The notes beneath the pieces are model-generated. The model was not told the origin of the DNA, made no database searches, and worked only from the letters and a program-made list of their open reading frames with translations. Below, piece after piece: positions 6,800 to 14,041 of a stretch of DNA of 18,168 nucleotides; the first letter of the stretch is position 1, and each line of letters starts with the position of its first letter. Made by a program: the position numbers and the translations under genes. Source of the DNA: ZC4RG30 sp039929265 (GTDB taxonomy: Bacteria > Pseudomonadota > Gammaproteobacteria > Steroidobacterales > Steroidobacteraceae); assembly GCA_039929265.1 (NCBI GenBank), contig JBDSRN010000205.1:1-18168 (forward strand), given 5' to 3'.

Positions 6800-6886
6800 A
6801 CTTCGGCAGCCCCGCTATCTGTGTCCGTAGACCTTCAGACCGGAGGTTTTGCGTCCCCGCCTTTCGACGGGTTTGCCCTTGTACGT
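6800..6886 (-). ncRNA. Cyclic di-GMP-I (GEMM-I) riboswitch, copy 2
   Basis: This second GEMM-I aptamer on the minus strand has a core (6804-6880) matching copy 1 (5901-5977) at 73 of 77 positions. AGGGCAAACC, the GAAA-capped stem, GACGCAAA and the AGAUAGCGGGG arm are all intact, including the predicted ligand-contacting G20, A47 and C92. Differences from copy 1 are G to A at the base of the P2 arm (6847), A to G next to C92 (6807), and a changed 4-base apical loop (UACG instead of UCAG, between GUC and GAC). About 95 bases separate it from the lipoprotein start, so unlike copy 1 it has room for a separate expression platform. It should sense c-di-GMP and control the short lipoprotein, possibly also the genes downstream of it. 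Confidence 0.94.
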
Positions 6887-6895
6887 GCGGGGTGC

Positions 6896-6924
6896 AGTTA
6901 ATTACGTAAGGGGAAGTCGCGCAA
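6896..6924 (-). promoter_or_regulatory. Weak candidate promoter for riboswitch copy 2 transcript
   Basis: On the minus strand TTGCGC (6924-6919) and TTAACT (6901-6896) are separated by 17 bases, and transcription would begin about 10 bases before the aptamer. The match to consensus is poor (3-4 of 6 each). It is proposed mainly because the position is right and the sequence is locally AT-rich. Confidence 0.2.
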
Positions 6925-6947
6925 CCTGTCGGTCGATCCAGACAGGT
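6924..6947. repeat. Perfect inverted repeat, candidate operator
   Basis: ACCTGTC (6924-6930) and GACAGGT (6941-6947) are exact inverted repeats around a 10-base centre. They overlap the upstream edge of the candidate minus-strand promoter for riboswitch copy 2. The geometry suits a dimeric regulator; the identity of any regulator is unknown. Confidence 0.4.
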
Positions 6948-7143
6948 GTGTCAGATTCGTCCTACTGTAAAAAGCGCGAAGCGGAAGGTTTTGTGCGCAT
7001 TCGGTCACAACTGCATCTTGCAAAGTTGACCGCGGGGCTGCGGGACGCTAAAGCGCGAAGGTATTGCGTTGTGTCGGGAACCGTCTTTTTGAGTCGAAAC
7101 GTGCTGTGATACGCACTTCGGGAAATGTGCTGATTTTATTTTT

Positions 7144-7164
7144 GACGGCCCCTGTCCGGCCGTC
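7144..7164. repeat. Perfect inverted repeat upstream of the exopolysaccharide operon
   Basis: GACGGCC (7144-7150) and GGCCGTC (7158-7164) pair exactly around 7 bases, about 100 bases before the wcaJ-like start. On the plus strand the T-run precedes rather than follows the repeat, so it is not a terminator in that direction; on the minus strand it is followed by A residues. It could be an operator or a leader-RNA hairpin. Confidence 0.4.
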
Positions 7165-7266
7165 GACGAGACGCGCGACGGCATTGACACCGGTAGAGCC
7201 GTGTCACAGCGGCGTCACCCAGACTGGACGACAATATATGACTTCAATTGCCCGAATCGCCCATTG

Positions 7267-8673
7267 ATGATTCAACCTTTCGTTTACCGCCACGGCGTGA
7301 TTGTCGCCTTGCTGGCGGCGCTGCAGGCTGCCCTGGCGCCGCTCATTGCCGCGAGTACGCTGTATCTCGTGTGCCGTTCCACGGGCACGGAATTCGACGC
7401 GGAATTCGCCACTTTGACGGTGCTGTCGCTGCTGCTCAGCAGCGTGCTGCTGCCGCCTTCATTGGGTGCCGCCGTAGGCATTGCGGTGTCACGCTGGTCG
7501 CTGGCAGTCAACATTCTCGCGCGCTGGGGCGTGCTGCTAAGCATCCTGTTCGCGATCGGCTACGCGGTGAAGACGTCAGAACATTTCTCGCGCCAGGTGG
7601 TGCTCACGTGGGCGGTGCTCACGCCGGTGCTGCTCATCTTGTCCACGCTCGCAATGCGCGAGGTCATTCGCCGGCTCACGATAGGGCCGGAAAATGCGCG
7701 CCTCGCGATCTTTGCCGGCTGCAACGACGTCAGCATGTCGCTGTGCGAGAAGCTGGCGAGCAATCCGGAAGCCGGTGTGCGTTGCGTCGGATTCTTCGAT
7801 GACCGCAGCCTTGATCGCCTGAGTGCGACCCCGTCCGTGCAGTTGCTCGGCCGGCTGCCCGATCTTGCGGAGTACGTGAAGCAGCACCGCGTCGACATGA
7901 TCTTCATCGCCCTGCCGGTGCGGCATGTACAGCGCGTGATGCACCTGCTCGACGATCTGCGCGACACGACTGCGTCGATCTACTACGTGCCGGACATCTT
8001 CGTGTTCGACCTCATCCAGGCACGCACCGGGGATTTTCTCGGCATTCCGGTGGTGGCGATGTGCGAGACGCCATTCCACGGCTATCGCGGCGCCGTCAAG
8101 CGGCTCATCGACATCGGAGTCAGTGCGCTCGGGTTGCTGGTGCTCGCGCCGCTGCTTGCAGCAATTGCGATCGCGGTACGCTGCTCGTCGCCAGGCCCCG
8201 CGATTTTCAAGCAACGTCGTTACGGTCTCGATGGTCGCGAGATCATCGTCTACAAATTTCGCAGCATGTCGGTGGCCGAGGACGGCGAACGCGTCACACA
8301 GGCGCAACGCGAAGACAGTCGCGTGACCCGGATCGGCAAACTGCTGCGCCGTTCCTCGCTTGACGAGTTGCCGCAGCTCATCAATGTCCTGCAAGGCACG
8401 ATGAGCCTGGTCGGTCCCCGCCCGCACGCAGTGGCGCACAACGAGGAATACCGCAAGCTGATCAAGGGCTACATGGTCCGCCACAAGGTGTTGCCGGGCA
8501 TCACCGGTCTTGCACAGGTAAGTGGCTGCCGGGGCGAGACCACTCGCATAGAGGACATGCAGAAACGCGTGAATTTCGATCTGGAGTACCTGCGCAACTG
8601 GTCGCCCGCGCTCGATCTGAAGATTCTGGCACTGACGGTGACCAAGGCATTCCGCGATGACAAGGCGTATTGA
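7267..8673 (+). CDS. wcaJ: Undecaprenyl-phosphate glucose-1-phosphate transferase (WcaJ-like)
   Basis: The 468-residue polyprenyl glycosylphosphotransferase should transfer glucose-1-phosphate from UDP-glucose to undecaprenyl phosphate in the inner membrane, the first step of exopolysaccharide repeat assembly. Four N-terminal membrane segments (about 9-130) precede a Rossmann-like domain. A further hydrophobic segment (about 280-305) then leads into the catalytic domain with KFRSM (330-334), Asp366-Glu367 and GPRPH (383-387). The block GPRPHAVAHNEEYRKLIKGY and the ending closely match E. coli WcaJ, which supports glucose as the sugar. The ATG at 7267 was chosen over a GTG at 7201 because the family N-terminus begins near the first helix. 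No clear Shine-Dalgarno precedes it; a 9-codon ORF overlaps its start. It heads the plus-strand operon. Confidence 0.93.
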   Translation: MIQPFVYRHGVIVALLAALQAALAPLIAASTLYLVCRSTGTEFDAEFATLTVLSLLLSSVLLPPSLGAAVGIAVSRWSLAVNILARWGVLLSILFAIGYAVKTSEHFSRQVVLTWAVLTPVLLILSTLAMREVIRRLTIGPENARLAIFAGCNDVSMSLCEKLASNPEAGVRCVGFFDDRSLDRLSATPSVQLLGRLPDLAEYVKQHRVDMIFIALPVRHVQRVMHLLDDLRDTTASIYYVPDIFVFDLIQARTGDFLGIPVVAMCETPFHGYRGAVKRLIDIGVSALGLLVLAPLLAAIAIAVRCSSPGPAIFKQRRYGLDGREIIVYKFRSMSVAEDGERVTQAQREDSRVTRIGKLLRRSSLDELPQLINVLQGTMSLVGPRPHAVAHNEEYRKLIKGYMVRHKVLPGITGLAQVSGCRGETTRIEDMQKRVNFDLEYLRNWSPALDLKILALTVTKAFRDDKAY

Positions 8674-8675
8674 GC

Positions 8676-9686
8676 ATGTCGCTCGCACTGTTCGCTGCGA
8701 GCAGCACCGTGGCAGTCGGCGTGCTCCTGACCGTGCTGTGGTTGCGCTGGAGCTTCGTCACGGAGGACTGCTGGTCGATCGACTTTCTCTCCGGGCGCGA
8801 ACCGCTTGCGCTCGCTGCGCGTGCAGCCGGTGCAGCCCCTGCAATCACCGCCGCCTTCGTCACCGACATCCGGGCCGGCTTCGTTGCCGATCCGTTTCTC
8901 GTGCGCACGGCGGGACGCTGGCATCTGTTCTTCGAGGCCTACGAGATGCCGGCACGGCGCGGCATCCTCGCCTGTGCGAGCAGCAGCGACGGCCGGGCAT
9001 GGACCTATGGCGGTACCGTGCTGCGCGAGCCGTTTCATCTGTCTTATCCACAAGTCGTGGAAGCCGACGGGAACTGGTACATGCTCCCCGAGACGGGGGC
9101 GGCGGGTGCAGTGCGGCTGTATCGCGCCGTCGAGTTCCCGCGTCGCTGGGAGTTCGTGCGCGAGCTGGTCGGTACGGCACTGTACGACCCGACGCTCGTG
9201 CAGCACGAAGGCCGCTGGTGGCTGTTCGCGAGCGACACTGCCCATTGCCTGCATCTGTACGGCGCCAACCGCCTGGAAGGGCCTTGGACGGAACATCCTG
9301 CGAGCCCCGTGGTGCGGCGCGACCCGAAGCGCGCCCGGCCAGCAGGCCGGATATTGCGGCTCGACGGTCGCCTGCTGCGATTCGCTCAGGACGGCGAGAC
9401 GACCTACGGCTCGAGTGTGCGAGTATTGGCCATAATTCGTCTGGACGACACGGGTTACGAGGAGCGCGAGTTGCCTGACAGCCCTATATTGAGCGCGTCG
9501 GGACAGGGCTGGAATCGTGACGGCATGCATCACTTCGATGCGCAGCGCGGACCCGACGGGGAGTGGCTCGCCGCGGTGGACGGTAATCGCCGCCGCACCG
9601 AATGGAACTGGCGCGCGGGCGCCCGACGGCTCGAACGCTGCCTGAAGCAGTTCGCCGCTGGCCGTCGCACCGGATTTTCTTCTTGA
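8676..9686 (+). CDS. Glucosamine inositolphosphorylceramide transferase N-terminal-like (GINT1_N) beta-propeller protein
   Basis: The 336-residue product has an N-terminal hydrophobic segment (about 4-24) and a five-bladed-propeller domain. Repeated blades read 'ADPFLVR..GRWHLFFEAY', 'LSYPQVVEADGNWYMLPET', 'YDPTLVQHEGRWWLFAS', 'RPAGRILRLDGRLLRFAQD' and 'HHFDAQRGPDGEWLAAVDG'. These are the signatures of the domain now named after plant GINT1, which resembles GH43-type propellers and is frequent in bacterial polysaccharide loci. By association it may act as a glycosyltransferase or modify the repeat unit; no bacterial activity is known to me. The ATG at 8676 lies 2 bases after the wcaJ-like stop; a TTG 6 bases earlier is possible but less likely. 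The membrane segment suggests it acts at the inner membrane. Confidence 0.8.
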   Translation: MSLALFAASSTVAVGVLLTVLWLRWSFVTEDCWSIDFLSGREPLALAARAAGAAPAITAAFVTDIRAGFVADPFLVRTAGRWHLFFEAYEMPARRGILACASSSDGRAWTYGGTVLREPFHLSYPQVVEADGNWYMLPETGAAGAVRLYRAVEFPRRWEFVRELVGTALYDPTLVQHEGRWWLFASDTAHCLHLYGANRLEGPWTEHPASPVVRRDPKRARPAGRILRLDGRLLRFAQDGETTYGSSVRVLAIIRLDDTGYEERELPDSPILSASGQGWNRDGMHHFDAQRGPDGEWLAAVDGNRRRTEWNWRAGARRLERCLKQFAAGRRTGFSS

Positions 9687-9700
9687 GTGGAGGGGTACAG

Positions 9701-10261
9701 ATGAGAAACATGATTGCCGGTCTGCTGCTGTTGCTGGGAGGAGTCGCCGTTCAGGCGCAGACACTTCCGGCCACGTCCGCCGCCACCACGGGCGACTATC
9801 GCCTGCAGGCAGGCGACCGCCTGCACGTCTCGGTCTGGAAAGAACTGGAGATGCAGAAGGAAATCATCATCGCGCCGGACGGACGGATTTCTTTCCCGCT
9901 CGCGGGTGAGATCAACGCGGCTGGTCGCTCCATCAGCGACGTGCGCAAGGACATCGAAACGCGCCTGAAGAAGTACATGCCGGATCCGGTCGTGACCGTG
10001 ACGGTGCTGCAGATCGGAGGCAACGTCGCCTATGTCATCGGTCAGGTGCAGAAGCCGGGCGCAATCATCATGAACCCGCAGATCACCGTCCTGCAGGCGC
10101 TCGCCGTCGCGGGCGGCGGCACTCCCTTTGCCAAACTCGACAACACGATCGTCATTCGCGCCGGCAAGGTGATGCCGTTCCGCTATGGCCAGGTGAGCGA
10201 GGGGAAGAACCTGCAACAGAATGTGACGCTGGAGAGTGGCGATGTCATCGTTGTTCCGTAA
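9701..10261 (+). CDS. Short Wza-type polysaccharide export protein
   Basis: The 186-residue product has a cleavable signal peptide (likely cut after VQA, residue 19), a Poly_export domain starting at YRLQAGDRLHVSVWKE (33-48) and an SLBB-type domain (about 115-186). It is about half the length of E. coli Wza, lacks the C-terminal amphipathic helix that forms Wza's outer-membrane pore, and has no lipobox Cys. It therefore probably depends on a partner to cross the outer membrane, and the beta-barrel encoded immediately after is the obvious candidate. The start ATG has a good GGAGGGG 5 bases upstream (9689-9695). It lies 14 bases after the preceding gene in the exopolysaccharide operon. Confidence 0.92.
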   Translation: MRNMIAGLLLLLGGVAVQAQTLPATSAATTGDYRLQAGDRLHVSVWKELEMQKEIIIAPDGRISFPLAGEINAAGRSISDVRKDIETRLKKYMPDPVVTVTVLQIGGNVAYVIGQVQKPGAIIMNPQITVLQALAVAGGGTPFAKLDNTIVIRAGKVMPFRYGQVSEGKNLQQNVTLESGDVIVVP

Positions 10262-10271
10262 CTGCATGCCC

Positions 10272-11501
10272 ATGAAACGCACCGTTGTCACCGCTGCCGT
10301 GGCCACCGCGCTGCTTGCCATGAGCGCCGCCCAGTCTGCGCAATACTTCTGGGAGCCCAGCGCCGAAGTGATCGCCGAGGGGTATACCAACCGCGACTTG
10401 CTGCCGGACAATTCCAAATCTTCCAGCAGCTCGTACGGCATCACTGCGGGCGGCCTGCTCGGGATCGCGACGCCGCGCTCCACCACCAGCATCGCACCGG
10501 CGGCCCGTTACCAGAAATATCCCGATCGTAACGATGCGTCGGACCTGGAAGGCGGGGTCGAATTCCTCTCCGGCTTCCGGACTCAGCGCAGCAGGTTCGA
10601 GGTTTCCGGCAGCCTGCAGCGCCGGGACGTGTACAACGCAGAGCTGGCCAATCCCCGCTTCAGCGACCTGAACCCAAGCGATCCGACTGCGCCCACCACC
10701 GGCCGTATCCAGGGTGTTGGCGAGACGCGTGACGCGTTCATCGTTCGTCCGCGCTACAGCCACGCGTTCACCGAGCGGTTCGATCTCGCCGTTCAGGCGG
10801 GTTACGAGAAGTACAAGTACAGCTCCGACGTCGTCACCGCGTTGCGCGACTACGACTACTGGACGGCCGGTCTGTACCCGAGCTGGGCGCTCTCGCGTCG
10901 TACCAGTCTCACTGGCAGCATTTACGCCGGTCGCTATGCGATCACCGACGACTCCATCAAGACCGATACGACAGGCGCCTCGATTGGCATCAAGCGCGAG
11001 CTGGCGCAGACGTTCACCTTCGAGATTTCGGCAGTCGTGGAACGCACGCAAACCGATCGTCTCCTGCAGCTCTCACCCGCCGGGGCGGCGCGATTCACCG
11101 AGTCGGACAGCTCTGTCGGCGGGCGCTTCAGCCTGTACCGCAAGGGTCAGGTATCGGATGCGCGCATCGACATCTCCCACCTGGTATCCCCCACGGGTGC
11201 GGGCGGTCTCTACGAGACCGACATGGCGCAACTTCAGTACGACCGGCGTCTCAGCCCGCGCCTGACCTTGCGCAGTGCGGCCATTTATTACTCCACCAGC
11301 GCGGTGTCTGCGTTCGACGCGGCCGGCGAGTCGGATTACATCAACGCCGAGCTCAGCCTCCGCTGGAATGTGACGCCAGCGTGGTACGTGTTTGGCGGAT
11401 ACCGGTATGTTTCGCAGGACGATAACGGGGCTAACGGCAGTGTGGACAACCACACCGCATTCGCTGGCCTCGGATACAAGGCGTTGAGCAGGCGCCAGTA
11501 G
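10272..11501 (+). CDS. Outer-membrane beta-barrel exopolysaccharide protein (BBP2/EpsL-like)
   Basis: The 409-residue product starts MKRTVVTAAV and has a signal peptide cleaved probably after QSA (residue 23). The mature protein is a long series of alternating polar/hydrophobic strands rich in Tyr, Arg and Ser ('FDLAVQAGYEKYKYSSD', 'LTGSIYAGRYAITDD', 'WYVFGGYRYVSQDDN'), typical of a porin-like barrel of 14 or more strands. Such barrels (BBP2_2, EpsL/PEP-CTERM-associated groups) recur beside short Wza-like proteins in exopolysaccharide loci and likely provide the outer-membrane channel. The start is 10 bases after the export gene; an ATG two codons earlier (10266) cannot be excluded, and no strong Shine-Dalgarno is seen. 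The exact family is uncertain, the barrel nature is not. Confidence 0.85.
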   Translation: MKRTVVTAAVATALLAMSAAQSAQYFWEPSAEVIAEGYTNRDLLPDNSKSSSSSYGITAGGLLGIATPRSTTSIAPAARYQKYPDRNDASDLEGGVEFLSGFRTQRSRFEVSGSLQRRDVYNAELANPRFSDLNPSDPTAPTTGRIQGVGETRDAFIVRPRYSHAFTERFDLAVQAGYEKYKYSSDVVTALRDYDYWTAGLYPSWALSRRTSLTGSIYAGRYAITDDSIKTDTTGASIGIKRELAQTFTFEISAVVERTQTDRLLQLSPAGAARFTESDSSVGGRFSLYRKGQVSDARIDISHLVSPTGAGGLYETDMAQLQYDRRLSPRLTLRSAAIYYSTSAVSAFDAAGESDYINAELSLRWNVTPAWYVFGGYRYVSQDDNGANGSVDNHTAFAGLGYKALSRRQ

Positions 11502-11533
11502 CGAGAACCAGGTCACATGTCGATGGGTGCAGG

Positions 11534-13102
11534 ATGAGCGAGAAAGATTCGCCCGCGGGCGCAGGAGACTACGTTGCGTTGGTACGCCGGCGGTGGCTGC
11601 TGGTCGCAGTCATTTTGCCGCTCGCCGTATTCATCGCCATGTTGTTTGCCTACGGGCTGACCGCGAGCTACCGCTCCACCGCGACGCTGATCCTTGAAGC
11701 ATCCTCGATCCAGGAAAAGCTCATCGCGACGACCGTCGCCAGTTATGCCGACCAGCAGATAGAGATCGTGCAGGGTCGCGTCATGGACGTCCCGACGCTC
11801 GAGCAGCTCATCCTGAAGACCGATTTGTATCCCTCGCATCCTGAGTGGAGCAAGAGCGACAAGGCACGGCAGATCCTGATGAACACGCAGATCGAACGAG
11901 TCGATCCCGTGACACTGGAGCCGCTGCAGAAATCGAGTGCGTTCTCGTTGCACTACGAAAACCCGAGTCCGGAGCTCGCGGCAAAGGGCGCCTCGGAACT
12001 CTCGCAGCTGTTCCTCACGTACCACCAGAAGGTGCGCAGCGAGGCGGCGCGCGACACGATTCAGGTGCTCGAGCAGCAGGCGGCCACGATCACCACGGAT
12101 CTGCAGAAGGTCGATCAGGAAGTCTCGCAGCTCAAGGCACGCGTGGGTGATGCATTGCCGGACGCACGCGAGCGAAACCAGTCGGCGCGTGACCGGTCGG
12201 AGCGGGATCTCGAAAGCATCGAACGCGATGCGCGCAACGCTCAGGAACGCGAGTCACAACTGGAGATTCAGCTCTCCAGCCTGAGTCCGCGAATGATGAC
12301 CCGCAGCGGCGATCTCACGGATCTTGCCACGGTGCGCGCACAGCTTGCCGAGGCGCAACAGAAGTACACGCCGGATCATCCGGACGTGAAACGACTGCAG
12401 CGTGCCATGGAAACGCTGATGGCTCAGAACGGCAAAGATGGCGTCGCCGGTGTGAAGGCCGACAATCCGGAGTATCTGCGCGTCGCGGGTCAGCTCGCCG
12501 CGGCGCGGCGCGAAGTCGTCGCGCTTCGCTCGAATGCGGAGCGAGCTCGCGCGCAGTACTACCAATACTCGGGGCTGATCAGCTCGGCGCCCGGTCTCGA
12601 GCGCCAGTATGCGGATCTCGAGCGCCGTCGCAGCGCGCTGCAGATACAGTTCCAGGACATTCAGGCGCGGCTCGGCGAAGCGCGGCTCGGCTCGCTCGTC
12701 GAGAGTGGCCAGCGCGGCGAGCGGTTCACGATGGTGTGGCCGCCGTGCGTGCCAGGTTCCGCAGTCTCGCCTAATCGCCTCGGCATCATTCTGCTTGGCC
12801 TTGTGCTGGGTCTGGCACTCAGTGCGGTGGTCCTCGCGGTTGCGGAAAGCGCCGACCCCAGCGTGCGCGGTCTGAAGGACGTCAATCTTGCGGGCAATTG
12901 GGGTGTCATCGGCACGGTGCCGGAAATCCTGGTAGCCGGTGACCTCAGGCTGCGCAGACGTAAGCTCGGCACCCTTGCGGTCTCCTATGCACTAGGCATT
13001 GCACTCATCGTGGGCGTGATGATGCGGGCAGACAGGATCAGTCGGGAGCTGAATGGGGCGGCACAGAAAGTGAGTTCGACGCAGGTGGAGACGCAGCGAT
13101 GA
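11534..13102 (+). CDS. Wzc/Wzz-type polysaccharide chain-length determinant (no kinase domain)
   Basis: The 522-residue co-polymerase has a first membrane helix at about 21-42 after YVALVRRRW and a Wzz-type periplasmic domain. Long coiled-coil segments rich in Glu/Gln/Arg follow (about 165-260 and 270-380), then a GNVR-like region ending in the Pro-rich WPPCVPGSAVSP (about 402-413). The second helix is at about 416-438. An unusual third hydrophobic segment (about 478-498) near the C-terminus would place the last residues back in the periplasm. No Walker motifs are present; the kinase is a separate gene whose ATG overlaps this TGA (13099-13102). The pair forms a split version of Wzc that sets polymer length and couples polymerisation to export. 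Confidence 0.9.
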   Translation: MSEKDSPAGAGDYVALVRRRWLLVAVILPLAVFIAMLFAYGLTASYRSTATLILEASSIQEKLIATTVASYADQQIEIVQGRVMDVPTLEQLILKTDLYPSHPEWSKSDKARQILMNTQIERVDPVTLEPLQKSSAFSLHYENPSPELAAKGASELSQLFLTYHQKVRSEAARDTIQVLEQQAATITTDLQKVDQEVSQLKARVGDALPDARERNQSARDRSERDLESIERDARNAQERESQLEIQLSSLSPRMMTRSGDLTDLATVRAQLAEAQQKYTPDHPDVKRLQRAMETLMAQNGKDGVAGVKADNPEYLRVAGQLAAARREVVALRSNAERARAQYYQYSGLISSAPGLERQYADLERRRSALQIQFQDIQARLGEARLGSLVESGQRGERFTMVWPPCVPGSAVSPNRLGIILLGLVLGLALSAVVLAVAESADPSVRGLKDVNLAGNWGVIGTVPEILVAGDLRLRRRKLGTLAVSYALGIALIVGVMMRADRISRELNGAAQKVSSTQVETQR

Positions 13103-13992
13103 CCATCCAGCAAGCCATCGAGCGCGCCAAAGAATTGCGCAAGAGCCGCGAAGAGGCCACTGGCCGAGCCGTGGTGCGTGAGCCCGTCGCAGCGTCCGCG
13201 CGGACTGAGCGCCGCGTTCCTCCCAGCGCGGCGCGTGTCGCTGCGGCGCAGGCGGCCGACGAGGCTGCGCATCCCGCGGCAGCGCTGGCCTTCCCATTGC
13301 TGTCGCCGGATGCCGCAACGTGTGATCGAAATCGTGCACTGGTGGCGGCCGAGATTACGCCGATGACCTCCATCGCCCACGACGCGTACCGCATCATGCG
13401 CACACAACTGCGCACGAAAGCGGCCAAGAACGGCTGGCAGTCGTTCGCCGTGACCAGCGCTGGCCCCGGTGAGGGCAAGTCCACGACGGCCCTGAATCTG
13501 GCGCTCTCATTGGCGCGCGAAAAGCGTCAGAACGTCTTCCTGATCGATCTCGATCTGCGCAGCCCGAGCCTCGCGAGTTATTTGGGCGTCACTCCCGTCA
13601 CCGAGATCGGCAGCGTGTTGTCGGGTGACGCCGATCCGCAGAATGCGTTCTTCTCGATCGGCGTGGAGCAACTCGCGGTTGCCGCCGGCACGCGCCATTT
13701 CGACAATTCCTCCGAGTTGCTCGCCGGTCCGGCACTCGACGAGCTGTTCGCGCACATCCGTTCGCTGGATCCCGGCGCGTTGACTATCGTCGACCTGCCG
13801 CCGATTCTGGCAACGGCCGACGCGCTCGTGATCGCGCCCAAGGTGTCGGCGACGGTTCTGGTGGTGTCGGAAGGCAAGACGCGCCGTGACGAGCTGCAGC
13901 GCGCCGGCGAAATGCTGGCGAGTCTGGAGATTGCCGGCGTCGTGCTCAACCGGTCGACGCAGGTTTCGAGCAGTTACTACGGCTATTACTGA
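13099..13992 (+). CDS. BY-kinase (CpsD/CapB-type tyrosine autokinase)
   Basis: The 297-residue cytoplasmic partner of the chain-length protein has Walker A GPGEGKST (122-129), Walker A' LIDLDLR (148-154) and Walker B IVDLPP (230-235), the arrangement specific to bacterial tyrosine kinases. The C-terminus ends YYGYY (293-297), a minimal autophosphorylation tyrosine cluster. The first about 90 residues are Ala/Arg-rich and probably disordered before the conserved HDAYRIMRTQL segment that precedes kinase domains of this type. Cycles of autophosphorylation and oligomerisation would regulate export and chain length. It is translationally coupled to the preceding gene through ATGA. It resembles the kinases of exosortase-linked exopolysaccharide loci, but no exosortase is in the window. 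Confidence 0.93.
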   Translation: MTIQQAIERAKELRKSREEATGRAVVREPVAASARTERRVPPSAARVAAAQAADEAAHPAAALAFPLLSPDAATCDRNRALVAAEITPMTSIAHDAYRIMRTQLRTKAAKNGWQSFAVTSAGPGEGKSTTALNLALSLAREKRQNVFLIDLDLRSPSLASYLGVTPVTEIGSVLSGDADPQNAFFSIGVEQLAVAAGTRHFDNSSELLAGPALDELFAHIRSLDPGALTIVDLPPILATADALVIAPKVSATVLVVSEGKTRRDELQRAGEMLASLEIAGVVLNRSTQVSSSYYGYY

Positions 13993-14041
13993 GTCAGGAC
14001 CGCCAGGGTAGGGGCCGTACGCCCGCGCGGCACAAATCTCC

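Larger units (their letters stand above)
6887..7266. other. Divergent intergenic region between lipoprotein and exopolysaccharide genes
   Basis: About 380 bases without a convincing gene. It holds two perfect 7-base inverted repeats (6924-6947 and 7144-7164), a direct repeat AAGCGCGAAG (6972-6981 and 7051-7060), an AT-rich run near 7131-7145 and a perfect TTGACA at 7184-7189 without a good -10 at the expected distance. A TATAT at 7235-7239 could serve a plus-strand start. Both divergent transcripts must start here, but I cannot fix either promoter. No GEMM-type motif is present on the plus strand. Confidence 0.6.

Noticed and set aside
7131..7164. Inverted repeat with adjacent T-run as an intrinsic terminator
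   Set aside because: The T-run is on the wrong side of the repeat for the plus strand and gives A residues after it on the minus strand.
7184..7212. Perfect TTGACA as the promoter of the exopolysaccharide operon
   Set aside because: The base positions 16-18 downstream hold no recognisable -10 element, so I did not call a promoter.
9530..10492. 320-codon minus-strand frame across the export and barrel genes
   Set aside because: It is antisense to well-supported genes and has His/Arg-rich low-information sequence, as expected of a GC-rich shadow frame.
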